Source of the DNA: Microbacterium hominis
GTDB taxonomy: Bacteria; Actinomycetota; Actinomycetes; Actinomycetales; Microbacteriaceae
Reading direction: 5' to 3'
Assembly (NCBI RefSeq): GCF_013282805.1
Contig: NZ_CP054038.1
Coordinates: 3,534,001 to 3,598,000, forward strand
DNA: 64,000 nucleotides
A program made the position numbers and the translations under genes. Below, piece after piece: positions 53,286-61,717 of this stretch; the first letter of the stretch is position 1, and each line of letters opens with the position of its first letter. Under the pieces are notes generated by a model. That model worked only from the letters and a program-made list of their open reading frames with translations, searched no databases and was not told the origin of the DNA.

Positions 53286-53368
53286 GCCGAGATCAGGTGA
53301 TCCGGCGTACGCAGGACGGATGCAGCCTGCATCGCCCTGTGTTCAGCAGATCACCTGATCTCGGCAAG
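53283..53368. repeat. Dispersed palindromic element, copy B, with perfect 20-bp arms
   Basis: CTTGCCGAGATCAGGTGATC (53283-53302) is the exact complement of 53349-53368. The inner part holds CAGGACGGAT and CCCTGTGTTCAGCA, matching copy A at 35755-35834 closely at both ends and less in the middle. It lies between the convergent nitronate-monooxygenase-like and TetR genes, so it could end both transcripts as a long hairpin. Confidence 0.9.
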
Positions 53369-53380
53369 CGAGTGGCGGGG

Positions 53381-53468
53381 TGGATGCCGCGGGGCAGCGG
53401 GATGCCGCGGGGCAGCGGGATGCCGGGGGCAGTGGGATGCCGCGGGGCAGCGGGATGCCGGGGGCAGC
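53381..53468. repeat. Five tandem 17-18-bp units built on GGATGCCG
   Basis: GGGATGCCGCGGGGCAGC or its 17-base variant GGGATGCCGGGGGCAGC occurs five times head to tail, starting at 53381, 53399, 53417, 53434 and 53452. It is followed by a doubled GATCAGGCGCCGG (near 53470 and 53490), the second of which contains the TetR stop codon. A short minisatellite of this sort is prone to copy-number change. Confidence 0.9.
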
Positions 53469-53491
53469 GGATCAGGCGCCGGGGCAGCCGA

Positions 53492-54097
53492 TCAGGCGCC
53501 GGCGCCGTGGCGCACGAGGTCCTGTGTGGAGCGCACCAGGTCGTCGAGCGAGCGGGTGCGGGGGTTCCACCACTCCACCGCCCAGTTCATGGCGCCCAGC
53601 AGCAGCAGCCGGAAGACGTTGATGTCGAGGTCGGCGCGGATGTCGCCGGCCTCCTGCGCCTGTCGGAACAGATCGCGCCAGACCCGGCTGTACTCGCCCT
53701 CCTCCGCGGCGGGGCGCACGCGCAGGTGCTCGGGCACCTGCCCGGCGTTGCGGATCGATGCGGTCGTGTAGTCGGAGATCGACAGCTCGTAGCGCAGGTG
53801 CGCGTCGACGGCGGCGAGGATCCGCTCGAACGGGGGCGTGTCACCTGGAAGCGCCGCCAGCGCCTCCTCGACATGGAGGCGCACCCGGTGGGCGCCGGCC
53901 CACATGACCTCTTCGACCAGGTCATCGCGCGAGCCGAAGTAGTAGTAGATCGCCGGCGCCTGCACACCGGCGACCTCGGCGACGTCGGTCAGGCGCGTGC
54001 CGGCATAGCCCTTGCGGCTGAGGATCTCGGCGGCGGCGTCGAGGATGCGCTGCCGGGTGCGCGCGGACTTCGTCGTCGCGGTGTCGGTCTGCTCCAT
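53492..54097 (-). CDS. TetR-family regulator
   Basis: 201 residues. HTH: RILDAAAEILSRKGYAGTRLTDVAEVAGVQAPAIYYYFGSRDDLVEEV. The helical ligand domain includes HLRYELSISDYTTASIRNAGQVPEHLR and ends NWAVEWWNPRTRSLDDLVRSTQDLV. ATG 54097 has AGAGG upstream; a longer frame to 54244 crosses the operators and is rejected. It is divergent from the aldehyde dehydrogenase gene, with two inverted repeats between them, so it most likely represses both. Ligand probably an acyl-CoA or aldehyde-derived compound, by analogy. Confidence 0.93.
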   Translation of the reverse strand: MEQTDTATTKSARTRQRILDAAAEILSRKGYAGTRLTDVAEVAGVQAPAIYYYFGSRDDLVEEVMWAGAHRVRLHVEEALAALPGDTPPFERILAAVDAHLRYELSISDYTTASIRNAGQVPEHLRVRPAAEEGEYSRVWRDLFRQAQEAGDIRADLDINVFRLLLLGAMNWAVEWWNPRTRSLDDLVRSTQDLVRHGAGA

Positions 54098-54124
54098 CGC
54101 CTGCCTCTCGCGGTCTGCGCCGAG

Positions 54125-54140
54125 TCTAACGAAGATTAGA
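54125..54140 (-). promoter_or_regulatory. TCTAA-N6-TTAGA operator ahead of the tetR gene
   Basis: Perfect 5-6-5 inverted repeat just upstream of the TetR start. On the minus strand TAGACT overlaps it and may be the tetR -10, so binding here would give autoregulation. The sequence differs from the palindrome at 54183-54198. Confidence 0.55.
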
Positions 54141-54155
54141 AAATCAGGAGTTCCC

Positions 54156-54198
54156 TTGCACTGGCGCGGCGCGCCGCCTAGTGTGAATCCGCATTCAC
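54156..54198 (+). promoter_or_regulatory. Aldehyde dehydrogenase promoter and operator
   Basis: -35 TTGCAC (54156-54161), exactly 17 bases, -10 TAGTGT (54179-54184). The perfect palindrome GTGAATCCGCATTCAC (54183-54198) covers the -10 edge and predicted start, ideal for repression by the divergent TetR protein. This is one of the clearest promoters in the window. Confidence 0.75.
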
Positions 54199-54268
54199 TT
54201 GAGTTCGCAGCGATGCGGACCGGACGACGCTCGAAGACGAGCATCCCCCGAAGCAGAGGAGACCCGAC

Positions 54269-55771
54269 ATGACCCTTCTCGCCGATCCCAGCACCCCCGG
54301 CGTCCCCCGTACCTACAGCACCGTCGACCCCCGCGACGGCTCCCCCATCGATTCGTACCCGGTCGCCGACGACGCCGCGGTCGCCGCGACCGTGGCCGCC
54401 GCGCGCGAGGCGGCCGGGTGGTGGGCCGACCAGGGCTTCGCCGCACGCAAGCGCCTGCTGCTGCGCTGGAAGAGCGCGATCGCCAACGAGGCCTCCGCTC
54501 TGGCCGAGGTCATCTCACGCGAGACCGGCAAGTCGGCCTCCGACGCGATGCTCGAGGTGATGCTCACGCTCACGCATCTCGACTGGGCCGCCAAGAACGC
54601 GCACGACGTGCTCAAGCGCCGCAAGGTGCACGCGGGTCTGATGAACTACAACCAGAAGGCGTCGCTCGGCTACGAGCCGTACGGCGTCGTCGGCGTCATC
54701 GGCCCGTGGAACTATCCCTTCTACACGCCGATGGGGTCGATCTCCTACGCCCTCGCCGCGGGGAACGCCGTCGTGTTCAAGCCGAGCGAGCTCACCCCCG
54801 GCACCGCGGTGTGGATCGCCGACCGGTTCGCCAAGGCCGTCGGCCGGCCCGTGCTGCAGGCCCTCACCGGCGACGGCGGCACCGGCGCCGCGCTCGTGCG
54901 CGCCGGCGTCGACAAGGTCGCCTTCACCGGCTCGACCCGCACCGCCAAGAAGGTCATGGCCCTGTGCGCGGAGTCGCTCACGCCCCTGGTGGCCGAGTGC
55001 GGCGGAAAGGATGCGCTCATCGTCGCCGCCGACGCCGATCTCGACGCGGCGGCCGATTTCGTCGTGTTCGGCTCGATGGGCAACGCCGGTCAGACCTGCG
55101 TGGGCGTCGAGCGGGTGTACGTCGACCGCGTCGTGTCGGAGAAGCTCATCGCCAAGGTCGTCGAGCGCGCCCAGCGCGTGCGCGTGGGTGGCGAGAAGCC
55201 GACGTACGGCCCGATGACGCTGCCGAGCCAGACAGCGGTGATCGCCGCCCACGTCGACGACGCCCTCGCGAAGGGTGGTCGTGCGGTGCTCGGCGGCCCC
55301 GAGTCGGTTGGCGACCGCTACGTCGAGCCCGTCATCCTCCTCGATGTGCCGGAGGACTCCGACGCCGTGCGCCACGAGACGTTCGGACCGACCGTCGTCA
55401 TCAACACCGTCGGCAGCGTCGACGAAGCCGTCCGGCTCGCCAACGCGACCGAGTACGGCCTGGGCGCGGCCGTCTTCACGAAGGATGCCGCAACCGGCCG
55501 CCGCGCGGCGAAGCAGCTCAAGGCGGGTGTCGTCACGATCAACTCGGTGCTCGGGTTCGCCGGCATCCCGGCCCTGCCGTTCGGCGGGGTGAAGGGCAGC
55601 GGGTTCGGTCGGATCCACGGCGCCGACGGACTCCGGGAGTTCTCCACGCCGAAGTCGGTGGCCCACCAGACCGGCAAGGCGGCCCTGAACCTGCTCACCG
55701 TCGAGCGCAGCGAGAAGGACGACCACATGGTCGCCAAGCTCCTGCCGATGCTGCACGGCCGCGCGAAGTAG
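54269..55771 (+). CDS. Aldehyde dehydrogenase family protein
   Basis: 500-residue NAD(P)-dependent aldehyde dehydrogenase. GVVGVIGPWNYPFYTPMGSISYALAAGNAVVFKPSE is the cofactor region, VAFTGSTRTAKKVM the turn, LVAECGGKDALIV the general base Glu, and GQTCVGVERVYV the nucleophile Cys. PFGGVKGSGFGRIHG closes the domain. It resembles aldehyde dehydrogenases annotated as succinate-semialdehyde or fatty-aldehyde enzymes; sequence does not decide. It is alone behind the TetR-controlled promoter. Confidence 0.93.
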   Translation: MTLLADPSTPGVPRTYSTVDPRDGSPIDSYPVADDAAVAATVAAAREAAGWWADQGFAARKRLLLRWKSAIANEASALAEVISRETGKSASDAMLEVMLTLTHLDWAAKNAHDVLKRRKVHAGLMNYNQKASLGYEPYGVVGVIGPWNYPFYTPMGSISYALAAGNAVVFKPSELTPGTAVWIADRFAKAVGRPVLQALTGDGGTGAALVRAGVDKVAFTGSTRTAKKVMALCAESLTPLVAECGGKDALIVAADADLDAAADFVVFGSMGNAGQTCVGVERVYVDRVVSEKLIAKVVERAQRVRVGGEKPTYGPMTLPSQTAVIAAHVDDALAKGGRAVLGGPESVGDRYVEPVILLDVPEDSDAVRHETFGPTVVINTVGSVDEAVRLANATEYGLGAAVFTKDAATGRRAAKQLKAGVVTINSVLGFAGIPALPFGGVKGSGFGRIHGADGLREFSTPKSVAHQTGKAALNLLTVERSEKDDHMVAKLLPMLHGRAK

Positions 55772-55795
55772 ACCTCATCGACCATCCCCCCGAAC

Positions 55796-55834
55796 GCTGC
55801 GGGCGATCACTCGATTCCGAGGGTCGCCCGCAGC
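55796..55834. terminator. Hairpin between convergent aldehyde dehydrogenase and double-TetR genes
   Basis: GCTGCGGGCGA (55796-55806) pairs perfectly with TCGCCCGCAGC (55824-55834) around 17 bases. It spans the stop codon of the double-TetR gene and follows the aldehyde dehydrogenase stop by 24 bases, so it can act on both transcripts. Confidence 0.55.
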
Positions 55835-57021
55835 AGCGTGGAGACGCGGGTCGAGACCGCGGCGTTGGTGCGGTGGCGCAGCATCACGGCCACATCGGCG
55901 ACGACGTTGAAGCCGGCGTGCACCAGCACGAGCGCATCGCGCGACGACAGCTCGGGCCGCGCGCGGCCCAGCAGCTCCGACCACTCGGCGACGTACGCGC
56001 GCTGCAGCGCACGCACGCGCCTGCCCTCGTCGGCCTCGAGCGCCGAGATGTCGGCGGCCCACACGCCGACGAGCTGGTAGTTCTCGAAGCTGTGGCGCAC
56101 GTAGTCGTCGCATAGCGCTCTCAGCACCACGATCGGCGATCCGGTCACCGCGAGCGCATCGATGCGCGCCGCCTCCAGCTGCCCCGAGGCCCGCACGCAT
56201 GCCTCGAGCAGGATGGCCGACTTGCTCTCGAAATGGCGGTAGACACCCGACGGAGTGAGGTCGACCGCACCGGCGATGTCCTCGATCGTGACCTCGTGGT
56301 AGCCCCGCGCGAAGAACTGCGCGATCGCCTCCACGATCAGCCGCTCGCGGCGCGTGGTCGCCTCGTGCGGCTCCGCGCGCTCGCGGGGCAGGTCGGGGTC
56401 GTCGGCGGGAAGCTCGACGTCGAGCAGCCGCCAGGCGGCGTCGCCCAGCAGCGCCCGCAGCTGCTTCGAGGCGATCACGGTGCGGTGGGTCGTGATGCTC
56501 GCGATGGATGCCAACGCCGCGAGCACCTGCACGACGGCGTCGTCGTCGGTCATGCCCGGACGGTAGACGTGCAGCGCGGGAAGCATGCGCTCGCGAAGCG
56601 TGCGGAACTCGCCCGTCAGGCGATCACGGTCCGCCTGCTCCAGATAGCGGCCCTCCCACCGGTACACCCCACCCGTGGCGCGCATCTCGATCGTCGTCGA
56701 GATGAGCGCGTTCAGGTGCATGTCGAGGGCGGTGCGCGCCTGCGCGGCGTCGTCGATCGGCATGGCCGCAGCATCCGTCGTCGACTCCACCAGCCGGTGG
56801 GCGAGGTCGAACACGGTCTGCGCGAACAGCGCGTACTTGTTGGGGAAGTGCCGGTACAGCGCGGGCGCGGAGATGCCGACGGCCTGGGCGACGTCGTGCA
56901 TGCTGACCTGGTGATAGCCGTGCTCGGCGAACGCGAGGGCGGCAGCGGTCTCGATCTGCCGCTTGCGCTCCCGGGGACGGCGGCGCACCGTTGCGTCGGC
57001 CTGCACCTTCGGGCTGGACAT
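55807..57021 (-). CDS. Tandem (double) TetR-family regulator
   Basis: 404 residues with two complete TetR units in one chain. The first HTH is SMHDVAQAVGISAPALYRHFPNKYALF (about residues 41-67); the second, near residue 235, is TIEDIAGAVDLTPSGVYRHFESKSAIL, each followed by its own helical ligand domain. Normal TetR proteins are about 200 residues and work as dimers, so one chain may mimic a dimer. TAGGCT lies seven bases before ATG 57021, suggesting a leaderless start. It is divergent from the acyl-CoA ligase operon, which it likely controls. Confidence 0.92.
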   Translation of the reverse strand: MSSPKVQADATVRRRPRERKRQIETAAALAFAEHGYHQVSMHDVAQAVGISAPALYRHFPNKYALFAQTVFDLAHRLVESTTDAAAMPIDDAAQARTALDMHLNALISTTIEMRATGGVYRWEGRYLEQADRDRLTGEFRTLRERMLPALHVYRPGMTDDDAVVQVLAALASIASITTHRTVIASKQLRALLGDAAWRLLDVELPADDPDLPRERAEPHEATTRRERLIVEAIAQFFARGYHEVTIEDIAGAVDLTPSGVYRHFESKSAILLEACVRASGQLEAARIDALAVTGSPIVVLRALCDDYVRHSFENYQLVGVWAADISALEADEGRRVRALQRAYVAEWSELLGRARPELSSRDALVLVHAGFNVVADVAVMLRHRTNAAVSTRVSTLLRATLGIE

Positions 57022-57114
57022 GACGTTGAGCCTACCGCCGGGGTGCGGCGGCGGTGCCGACACGCCGCCAACCCCCGCGGTGCGACCGCTCCGCAGCAGG
57101 CATGACGTGATGCA

Positions 57115-57147
57115 CGGTTAACTTACGTCGTGAATCGCTGTTAACAA
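57115..57147. promoter_or_regulatory. Two GTTAAC palindromes in the divergent regulatory gap
   Basis: GTTAAC occurs near 57117 and again near 57140, about two helical turns apart, in an AT-rich stretch otherwise rare in this window. It lies just upstream of the acyl-CoA ligase promoter and is a candidate binding site for the double-TetR protein, whose two DNA-binding heads would suit a paired site. Confidence 0.45.
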
Positions 57148-57152
57148 ATATC

Positions 57153-57181
57153 GTGACAACCATCACCGGCGATGGCATACT
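57153..57181 (+). promoter_or_regulatory. Promoter of the acyl-CoA ligase / ABC importer operon
   Basis: -35 GTGACA (57153-57158), exactly 17 bases, -10 CATACT (57176-57181). A leader of about 55 bases follows, with GAGGA before ATG 57242. Confidence 0.7.
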
Positions 57182-57241
57182 CGTATCCACTCGCCGCACC
57201 GCAGCGGCGATCCCCCCGACAAGGATGTTTGCGAGGAAGTC

Positions 57242-58816
57242 ATGACCGAAGTGCAGCGCGTGATCCCGAGCGCCGCCCGCCGCAACCACTGGATGAACCA
57301 GGTTGCCGGCCACGCCGCGATGAAGCCCGATGCGACGGCCTTCACGTTCGTCGGCAAGGTGTGGACCTGGGGCGCCGTCAACCGCCGCATGGACAGCTTC
57401 GCCGCGGCACTCCAGCGCCACGGCGTGGGCTTCGGCGACCGGGTGCTGCTGCTCACGCTCAACCGCCCCGAGGTCGTCGAGGCGATCTTCGGCATCAACC
57501 GCATCGGCGCGATGGCCGTGCCCATCAACTTCCGGCTCACGCCGCCCGAGATCGCCTACATCGTCGACGACGCCGACGCGAGCGTCATCGTGGTCGAGGC
57601 TCCGCTGGCCCCGCTCGTCGGCGCCGTCGCCCAGATCACCGACCGCATCACGACCGTCATCGTCATCGGCGAGGCCGGCGAAGGACAGGAGTCCTTCGAA
57701 TCGCTCGTGGCCGAGGGGCCCCAAGGACTCGACGCCCCCGACGTGCCCGAGGACACGCCCGCGCTCATCGTCTACACCTCGGGCACCACCGGCCGCCCCA
57801 AGGGCGCCGTGCTCGATCACATCAACATGTTCTCGCAGTCGATCACCTGCATCCGCGCGAACGACGTGACCGATGAGAGCGACATCGCCTTCCTCACCGC
57901 CCCGCTGTTCCACATCGCCGGGATGGGCTCCATCGCGCCGAACTTCATCCTCGGCATCCCCACCGTGATCCACCCCCTCGGGGCGTTCAACCCGTCCGAG
58001 CTGCTCGACGCGTGGGAGCGCTCGGGCGCGACGATCGTCTTCAACGTCCCCCAGCAGTGGCAGGCCATCTGCGCCGACCCGAGCATCCCGGACCGCGACT
58101 TGAAGATCCGCATCGCGAGCTGGGGAGCGGCCCCCGCGTCGGAGACGCTGCTGCGCACGATGGCCGACACCTTCCCCGAAGCGACGATCGTGGCCGTCTT
58201 CGGCCAGACCGAGCTCTCCCCCATCACCTGTGTGCTCAAGGGCGAGGACTCCCATCGCAAGATCGGCTCGGTCGGAAGGCCCATCCCGACGATCCAGTAC
58301 CGCGTCGTCAACGAAGACGGCGAAGATGTGGCACCCGGCGAGGTGGGCGAGATCCTCTACCGCGGCCCCACCCTCATGCAGGGCTACTGGCGCAAGCCCG
58401 TGGAGACCGCGGAGGCGTTCGAGGGCGGGTGGTTCCACTCCGGCGACCTCGTGCGTCAGGACGCCGAGGGGTTCGTGTGGGTCGTCGACCGCAAGAAGGA
58501 CATGATCATCTCGGGCGGCGAGAACGTCTACTGCGCCGAGGTCGAGAACGTGCTGTTCGCCCACCCGAAGATCCTCGACGTGGCGATCTACGGCCGCGAG
58601 GACGAGCGCTGGGGCGAGATCCCGGTCGCCGCGGTCGTCGTGACCCCGGGGCAGGAACTCGATCTCGAGGAGCTGCAGGCCTGGGCCGCCGACAAGCTCG
58701 CCCGCTACAAGCAGCCGAAGGCCCTGGTGACGGTCGAGGCGGTCGTGCGCAACGCCGGAGGCAAGGTCGACAAGGTCAGGCTGCGCGCCGCGGATCGCGC
58801 ACTGACGACCGCCTGA
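57242..58816 (+). CDS. Acyl-CoA ligase (AMP-binding, FadD-like)
   Basis: 524-residue adenylate-forming ligase that activates a carboxylic acid as acyl-AMP and then acyl-CoA. ALIVYTSGTTGRPKGAVLDH is the P-loop-like AMP motif, AVFGQTELSPITC the A5 motif, GWFHSGDLVRQDAEGFVWVVDRKKDMIISGGENVYCAEVE the hinge, and NAGGKVDKVRLR carries the catalytic Lys. First gene of an operon continuing into a dehydrogenase and an ABC importer. The acid may be fatty, aromatic or cyclic; sequence does not decide. Confidence 0.94.
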   Translation: MTEVQRVIPSAARRNHWMNQVAGHAAMKPDATAFTFVGKVWTWGAVNRRMDSFAAALQRHGVGFGDRVLLLTLNRPEVVEAIFGINRIGAMAVPINFRLTPPEIAYIVDDADASVIVVEAPLAPLVGAVAQITDRITTVIVIGEAGEGQESFESLVAEGPQGLDAPDVPEDTPALIVYTSGTTGRPKGAVLDHINMFSQSITCIRANDVTDESDIAFLTAPLFHIAGMGSIAPNFILGIPTVIHPLGAFNPSELLDAWERSGATIVFNVPQQWQAICADPSIPDRDLKIRIASWGAAPASETLLRTMADTFPEATIVAVFGQTELSPITCVLKGEDSHRKIGSVGRPIPTIQYRVVNEDGEDVAPGEVGEILYRGPTLMQGYWRKPVETAEAFEGGWFHSGDLVRQDAEGFVWVVDRKKDMIISGGENVYCAEVENVLFAHPKILDVAIYGREDERWGEIPVAAVVVTPGQELDLEELQAWAADKLARYKQPKALVTVEAVVRNAGGKVDKVRLRAADRALTTA

Positions 58817-58817
58817 T

Positions 58818-60398
58818 ATGAACGCCGACGTCGCCGCGATCGTGCGCGATCGCGGCAGTTCCCCCCTGCTCGAACGCGTGTCCGTCGCGGCCCCGCGGGC
58901 CGGAGAGGTGCTCGTGCGGGTGCTCGCCACGGGGGTCTGCCACACCGACCTCGTCGCGATCGACGGCGGCGTCGGCTACCCCTTCCCGGCGGTCTTCGGC
59001 CACGAGGGCAGCGGCATCGTGGAGGCCGTCGGCGAGGGAGTGAGCCGGGTGCGACCGGGCGATCGGGTCGTGCTCAGCTTCGCCTCGTGCGGCGCATGCA
59101 CGACCTGCCGCGAGGGACACCCGGCCTACTGCGAGCGGTTCGCCGCTCTCAACCACCGGCCCGAGTCCGACGCGATCGTCGTGGCCGCGACGGGCGAGCC
59201 GGTGAGCACCGCCTTCATGCGGCAGTCGTCGTGGGCCACCCGCGTGATCGCGCACGAGTCGAACACCGTGCCCGTCGCCGGCGATGTGCCTGCCGTGGTC
59301 GCCGCACCCCTCGGGTGCGGCGTGCTCACCGGCGCGGGCACGGTGCTCAACGTTCTCGCGCCCGCGCCGGGCAGCGGCATCCTCGTCCTCGGATCGGGGG
59401 CTGTGGGGCTGTCCGCGGTGATGGCCGCGAAGGCGAGTGGATGCCGCGACATCATCGCGGTCGACCCGCTGCCCGCCCGCCGCCGGCTCGCCCTCGACGT
59501 CGGGGCGACCGTCGCGATCCCCCCGGAGCTGGTCGCGGAGACCATCGCGACCGTCGGCGCGGTGCGGCATGTGCTCGACACCGTCGGAACGCAGGAGTCC
59601 ACCGACGCCGCGATCGCCGCGCTCGCACCGCACGGCACGATCGCCACGGTCGCGCTTCGCCCGGGCAGCAATCGCATCTCGGTCCCGCAGGGGCGACTTC
59701 TGTGGGGGCGCACCATCCGCGGCGTGATCGAGGGCGACGCGGTCGTCGAGCGCGACATCCCCCGCCTGGTCGATCTCTGGCGGGCCGGCGCACTGCCCGT
59801 CGAGAAGATCGTCACCGTCTACCCGCTCGATGCGATCGGGCAGGCGATCGACGACACGCGGGCCGGGCGCACCGTCAAGGCCGTGCTGCTGACCCCCGAC
59901 GGGGGTGAGGAGGCGCCGGGCGCGGCATCCCCTCTCGCTCTGCTCGACCAGCTGCGCGAGCGCCGCTTCGGCGACGACGACCTCGCGAGGCTCTGGCGCA
60001 CGCTGCCGCCGGTCGAGCCGGCGCAGCTGCGGGGACGCTGGCGGGGCTGGGCGGTCACGCGCGGGCACCGCGCCGAGCGCATGCTCGAGCGATCGGGGTG
60101 GTACGGCAAGCACTTCCACACCGACGACGACGTCGACCCGATCATCGTGCGCACCCGCGACGGCGACCTCGTCGCCGACGAATCGTTCTCCCGCGGCGGC
60201 GCATCGCTGTGGCGCGTCGAGCGCGACGGCGTCCTCACCGCCGCGATGGTCTACGACGCCCTGCCGATCATCGACAGCTTCACCCGACTCTCCGAAGACG
60301 CGGTCTTCGGAGTCATGGGCGGCAAGGGCACCGCCGACGCCGGACGCGACTTCTACTTCGTGCTCGAGCGGGACGCCGACGGCGACCCCTCACCCTGA
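58818..60398 (+). CDS. Zinc alcohol dehydrogenase fused to GXWXG/DUF4334 domain
   Basis: 526 residues. The N-terminal 370 are a class III-like zinc MDR alcohol dehydrogenase: LATGVCHTDL and FGHEGSGIV for the catalytic zinc, SCGACTTCREGHPAYC for the structural zinc (four Cys), GSGAVGLSAVMAAKASG for NAD. After an acidic linker the last 150 residues hold GRWRG (residues 406-410), the GXWXG motif, then GWYGKHFHTDDDVDPIIVR and ALPIIDSFTRLSEDAVFGVMGGKG of DUF4334. The two are normally separate proteins. Start lies one base after the ligase stop. The fused part may bind a hydrophobic substrate; that is inference. Confidence 0.9.
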   Translation: MNADVAAIVRDRGSSPLLERVSVAAPRAGEVLVRVLATGVCHTDLVAIDGGVGYPFPAVFGHEGSGIVEAVGEGVSRVRPGDRVVLSFASCGACTTCREGHPAYCERFAALNHRPESDAIVVAATGEPVSTAFMRQSSWATRVIAHESNTVPVAGDVPAVVAAPLGCGVLTGAGTVLNVLAPAPGSGILVLGSGAVGLSAVMAAKASGCRDIIAVDPLPARRRLALDVGATVAIPPELVAETIATVGAVRHVLDTVGTQESTDAAIAALAPHGTIATVALRPGSNRISVPQGRLLWGRTIRGVIEGDAVVERDIPRLVDLWRAGALPVEKIVTVYPLDAIGQAIDDTRAGRTVKAVLLTPDGGEEAPGAASPLALLDQLRERRFGDDDLARLWRTLPPVEPAQLRGRWRGWAVTRGHRAERMLERSGWYGKHFHTDDDVDPIIVRTRDGDLVADESFSRGGASLWRVERDGVLTAAMVYDALPIIDSFTRLSEDAVFGVMGGKGTADAGRDFYFVLERDADGDPSP

Positions 60399-60435
60399 CC
60401 CCTGCCCCGCACCACATCTGTTCACGGAGGAACAC

Positions 60436-61713
60436 ATGCACCACACAGCACGCACGACCCGGGGGCGCATCGCCGCCCTCACCGCCTTCGCCGCGGCATC
60501 CGCCCTGGTGCTCGCCGGCTGCGCCGGACGCGGCGACGAGGCGGCCGCACCCGAAGCGGACACGACCGAGGAGTGCAGCCCCGGCTTCACCGACACCGAG
60601 GTGCTGATCGGCAACAGCATCCCGCTCTCCGGCCCCGCCGCCGCGTACGGCGCGATCGGCCAGGCGATCGAGCTCTACTTCGACGACATCAACGCCGCCG
60701 GCGGACTCGAGTTCGCCGACGGCACGACCCGCGACGTCGAGGTCACCGTGATCGACGACGGCTACGACCCGGCAAAGACCACCGTGAACCTGCGCCAGCT
60801 CGTCGAGCAGGACGGCGTCTTCGCCCTCGCCGGCGTGCTCGGCACCGGTGCCGCCATCGGCGCCGCGTCGTACGTCGAAGAGCAGGGCGTGCCGAACCTG
60901 TTCGTCGGCACCGGCACCGACGCGATCCTCGCGCTGCACGAGGAGGACCCCTGGACCACGGGCTTCATGCCCCAGTACGGCTTCGAGGTGCAGGCCCTCG
61001 CGGAGTACATCGTCGCGGAGCATCCGGGCGCGAAGGCCGCGATCCTGTACCAGAACGACGACTTCGGCGAGAGCATCCGCGCCGGGTTCGAGGCGGCGTT
61101 CGAGGGCACCGACGTGGAGATCGTGGCAGCGGAGTCCTACGAGCTGACCTCGGCGACGGTCGACAGCCAGGTGACCAACCTCGCCGCCTCCGACGCCGAC
61201 GTGTTCCTCGACTGGGCGGTGGGCGCGTTCGCCACGCAGTCCTTGAAGAAGAAGCTCGAGCTCGGCTGGGACGCCACCACGGTGATCAACGCGCCCGCCG
61301 CCGACGCGACGTTCTTCCTGAAGCCCGCCGGCGAGGGCGCCGCCGACGGCGTCGTCTCCATCGCCTACACGAAGGACATCACCGACCCGTCGCTGGCGGG
61401 AGATGCCGGGTACGACGCGTGGGCGGAGTTCGCCGCCGCCCACTCCGACACGATCAACGCCCTCTCCGCGCCCGCCGCGGCCGGCTACCAGACCGCGCAG
61501 CTGCTCGAGGCGGCGCTGATGGCGATGGAGGGCTGCACACGCGAAGCGCTGCTGGAGGCGGCCACCTCGTTCGACGGGCTCGAGCTCGACCTCGCACCGG
61601 TGCCGGTCACGACCAGCCCCGACTACCCCTACGTGTGGAGCGAGATCGGGGTTCAGGTCTTCAACGGGGAGAACTGGGATCTCCAGGAGAAGACCTACAC
61701 GGTGGGCGGCTGA
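60436..61713 (+). CDS. Branched-chain-type ABC substrate-binding lipoprotein
   Basis: 425 residues with a lipoprotein signal: LVLAGC with lipid-attachment Cys29. The periplasmic-binding-protein type I fold shows VLIGNSIPLSGPAAAYGAIGQAIELYFDDINAAGGL, VTVIDDGYDPAKTTVNLRQLVEQDGVFALAGVLGT and VAILYQNDDFGES-type strands. This family binds amino acids but in catabolic operons often binds aromatic or short acids and amides. GGAGG precedes the ATG. It should deliver to the LivGFH-type proteins downstream. Confidence 0.93.
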   Translation: MHHTARTTRGRIAALTAFAAASALVLAGCAGRGDEAAAPEADTTEECSPGFTDTEVLIGNSIPLSGPAAAYGAIGQAIELYFDDINAAGGLEFADGTTRDVEVTVIDDGYDPAKTTVNLRQLVEQDGVFALAGVLGTGAAIGAASYVEEQGVPNLFVGTGTDAILALHEEDPWTTGFMPQYGFEVQALAEYIVAEHPGAKAAILYQNDDFGESIRAGFEAAFEGTDVEIVAAESYELTSATVDSQVTNLAASDADVFLDWAVGAFATQSLKKKLELGWDATTVINAPAADATFFLKPAGEGAADGVVSIAYTKDITDPSLAGDAGYDAWAEFAAAHSDTINALSAPAAAGYQTAQLLEAALMAMEGCTREALLEAATSFDGLELDLAPVPVTTSPDYPYVWSEIGVQVFNGENWDLQEKTYTVGG

Positions 61714-61717
61714 ACGC

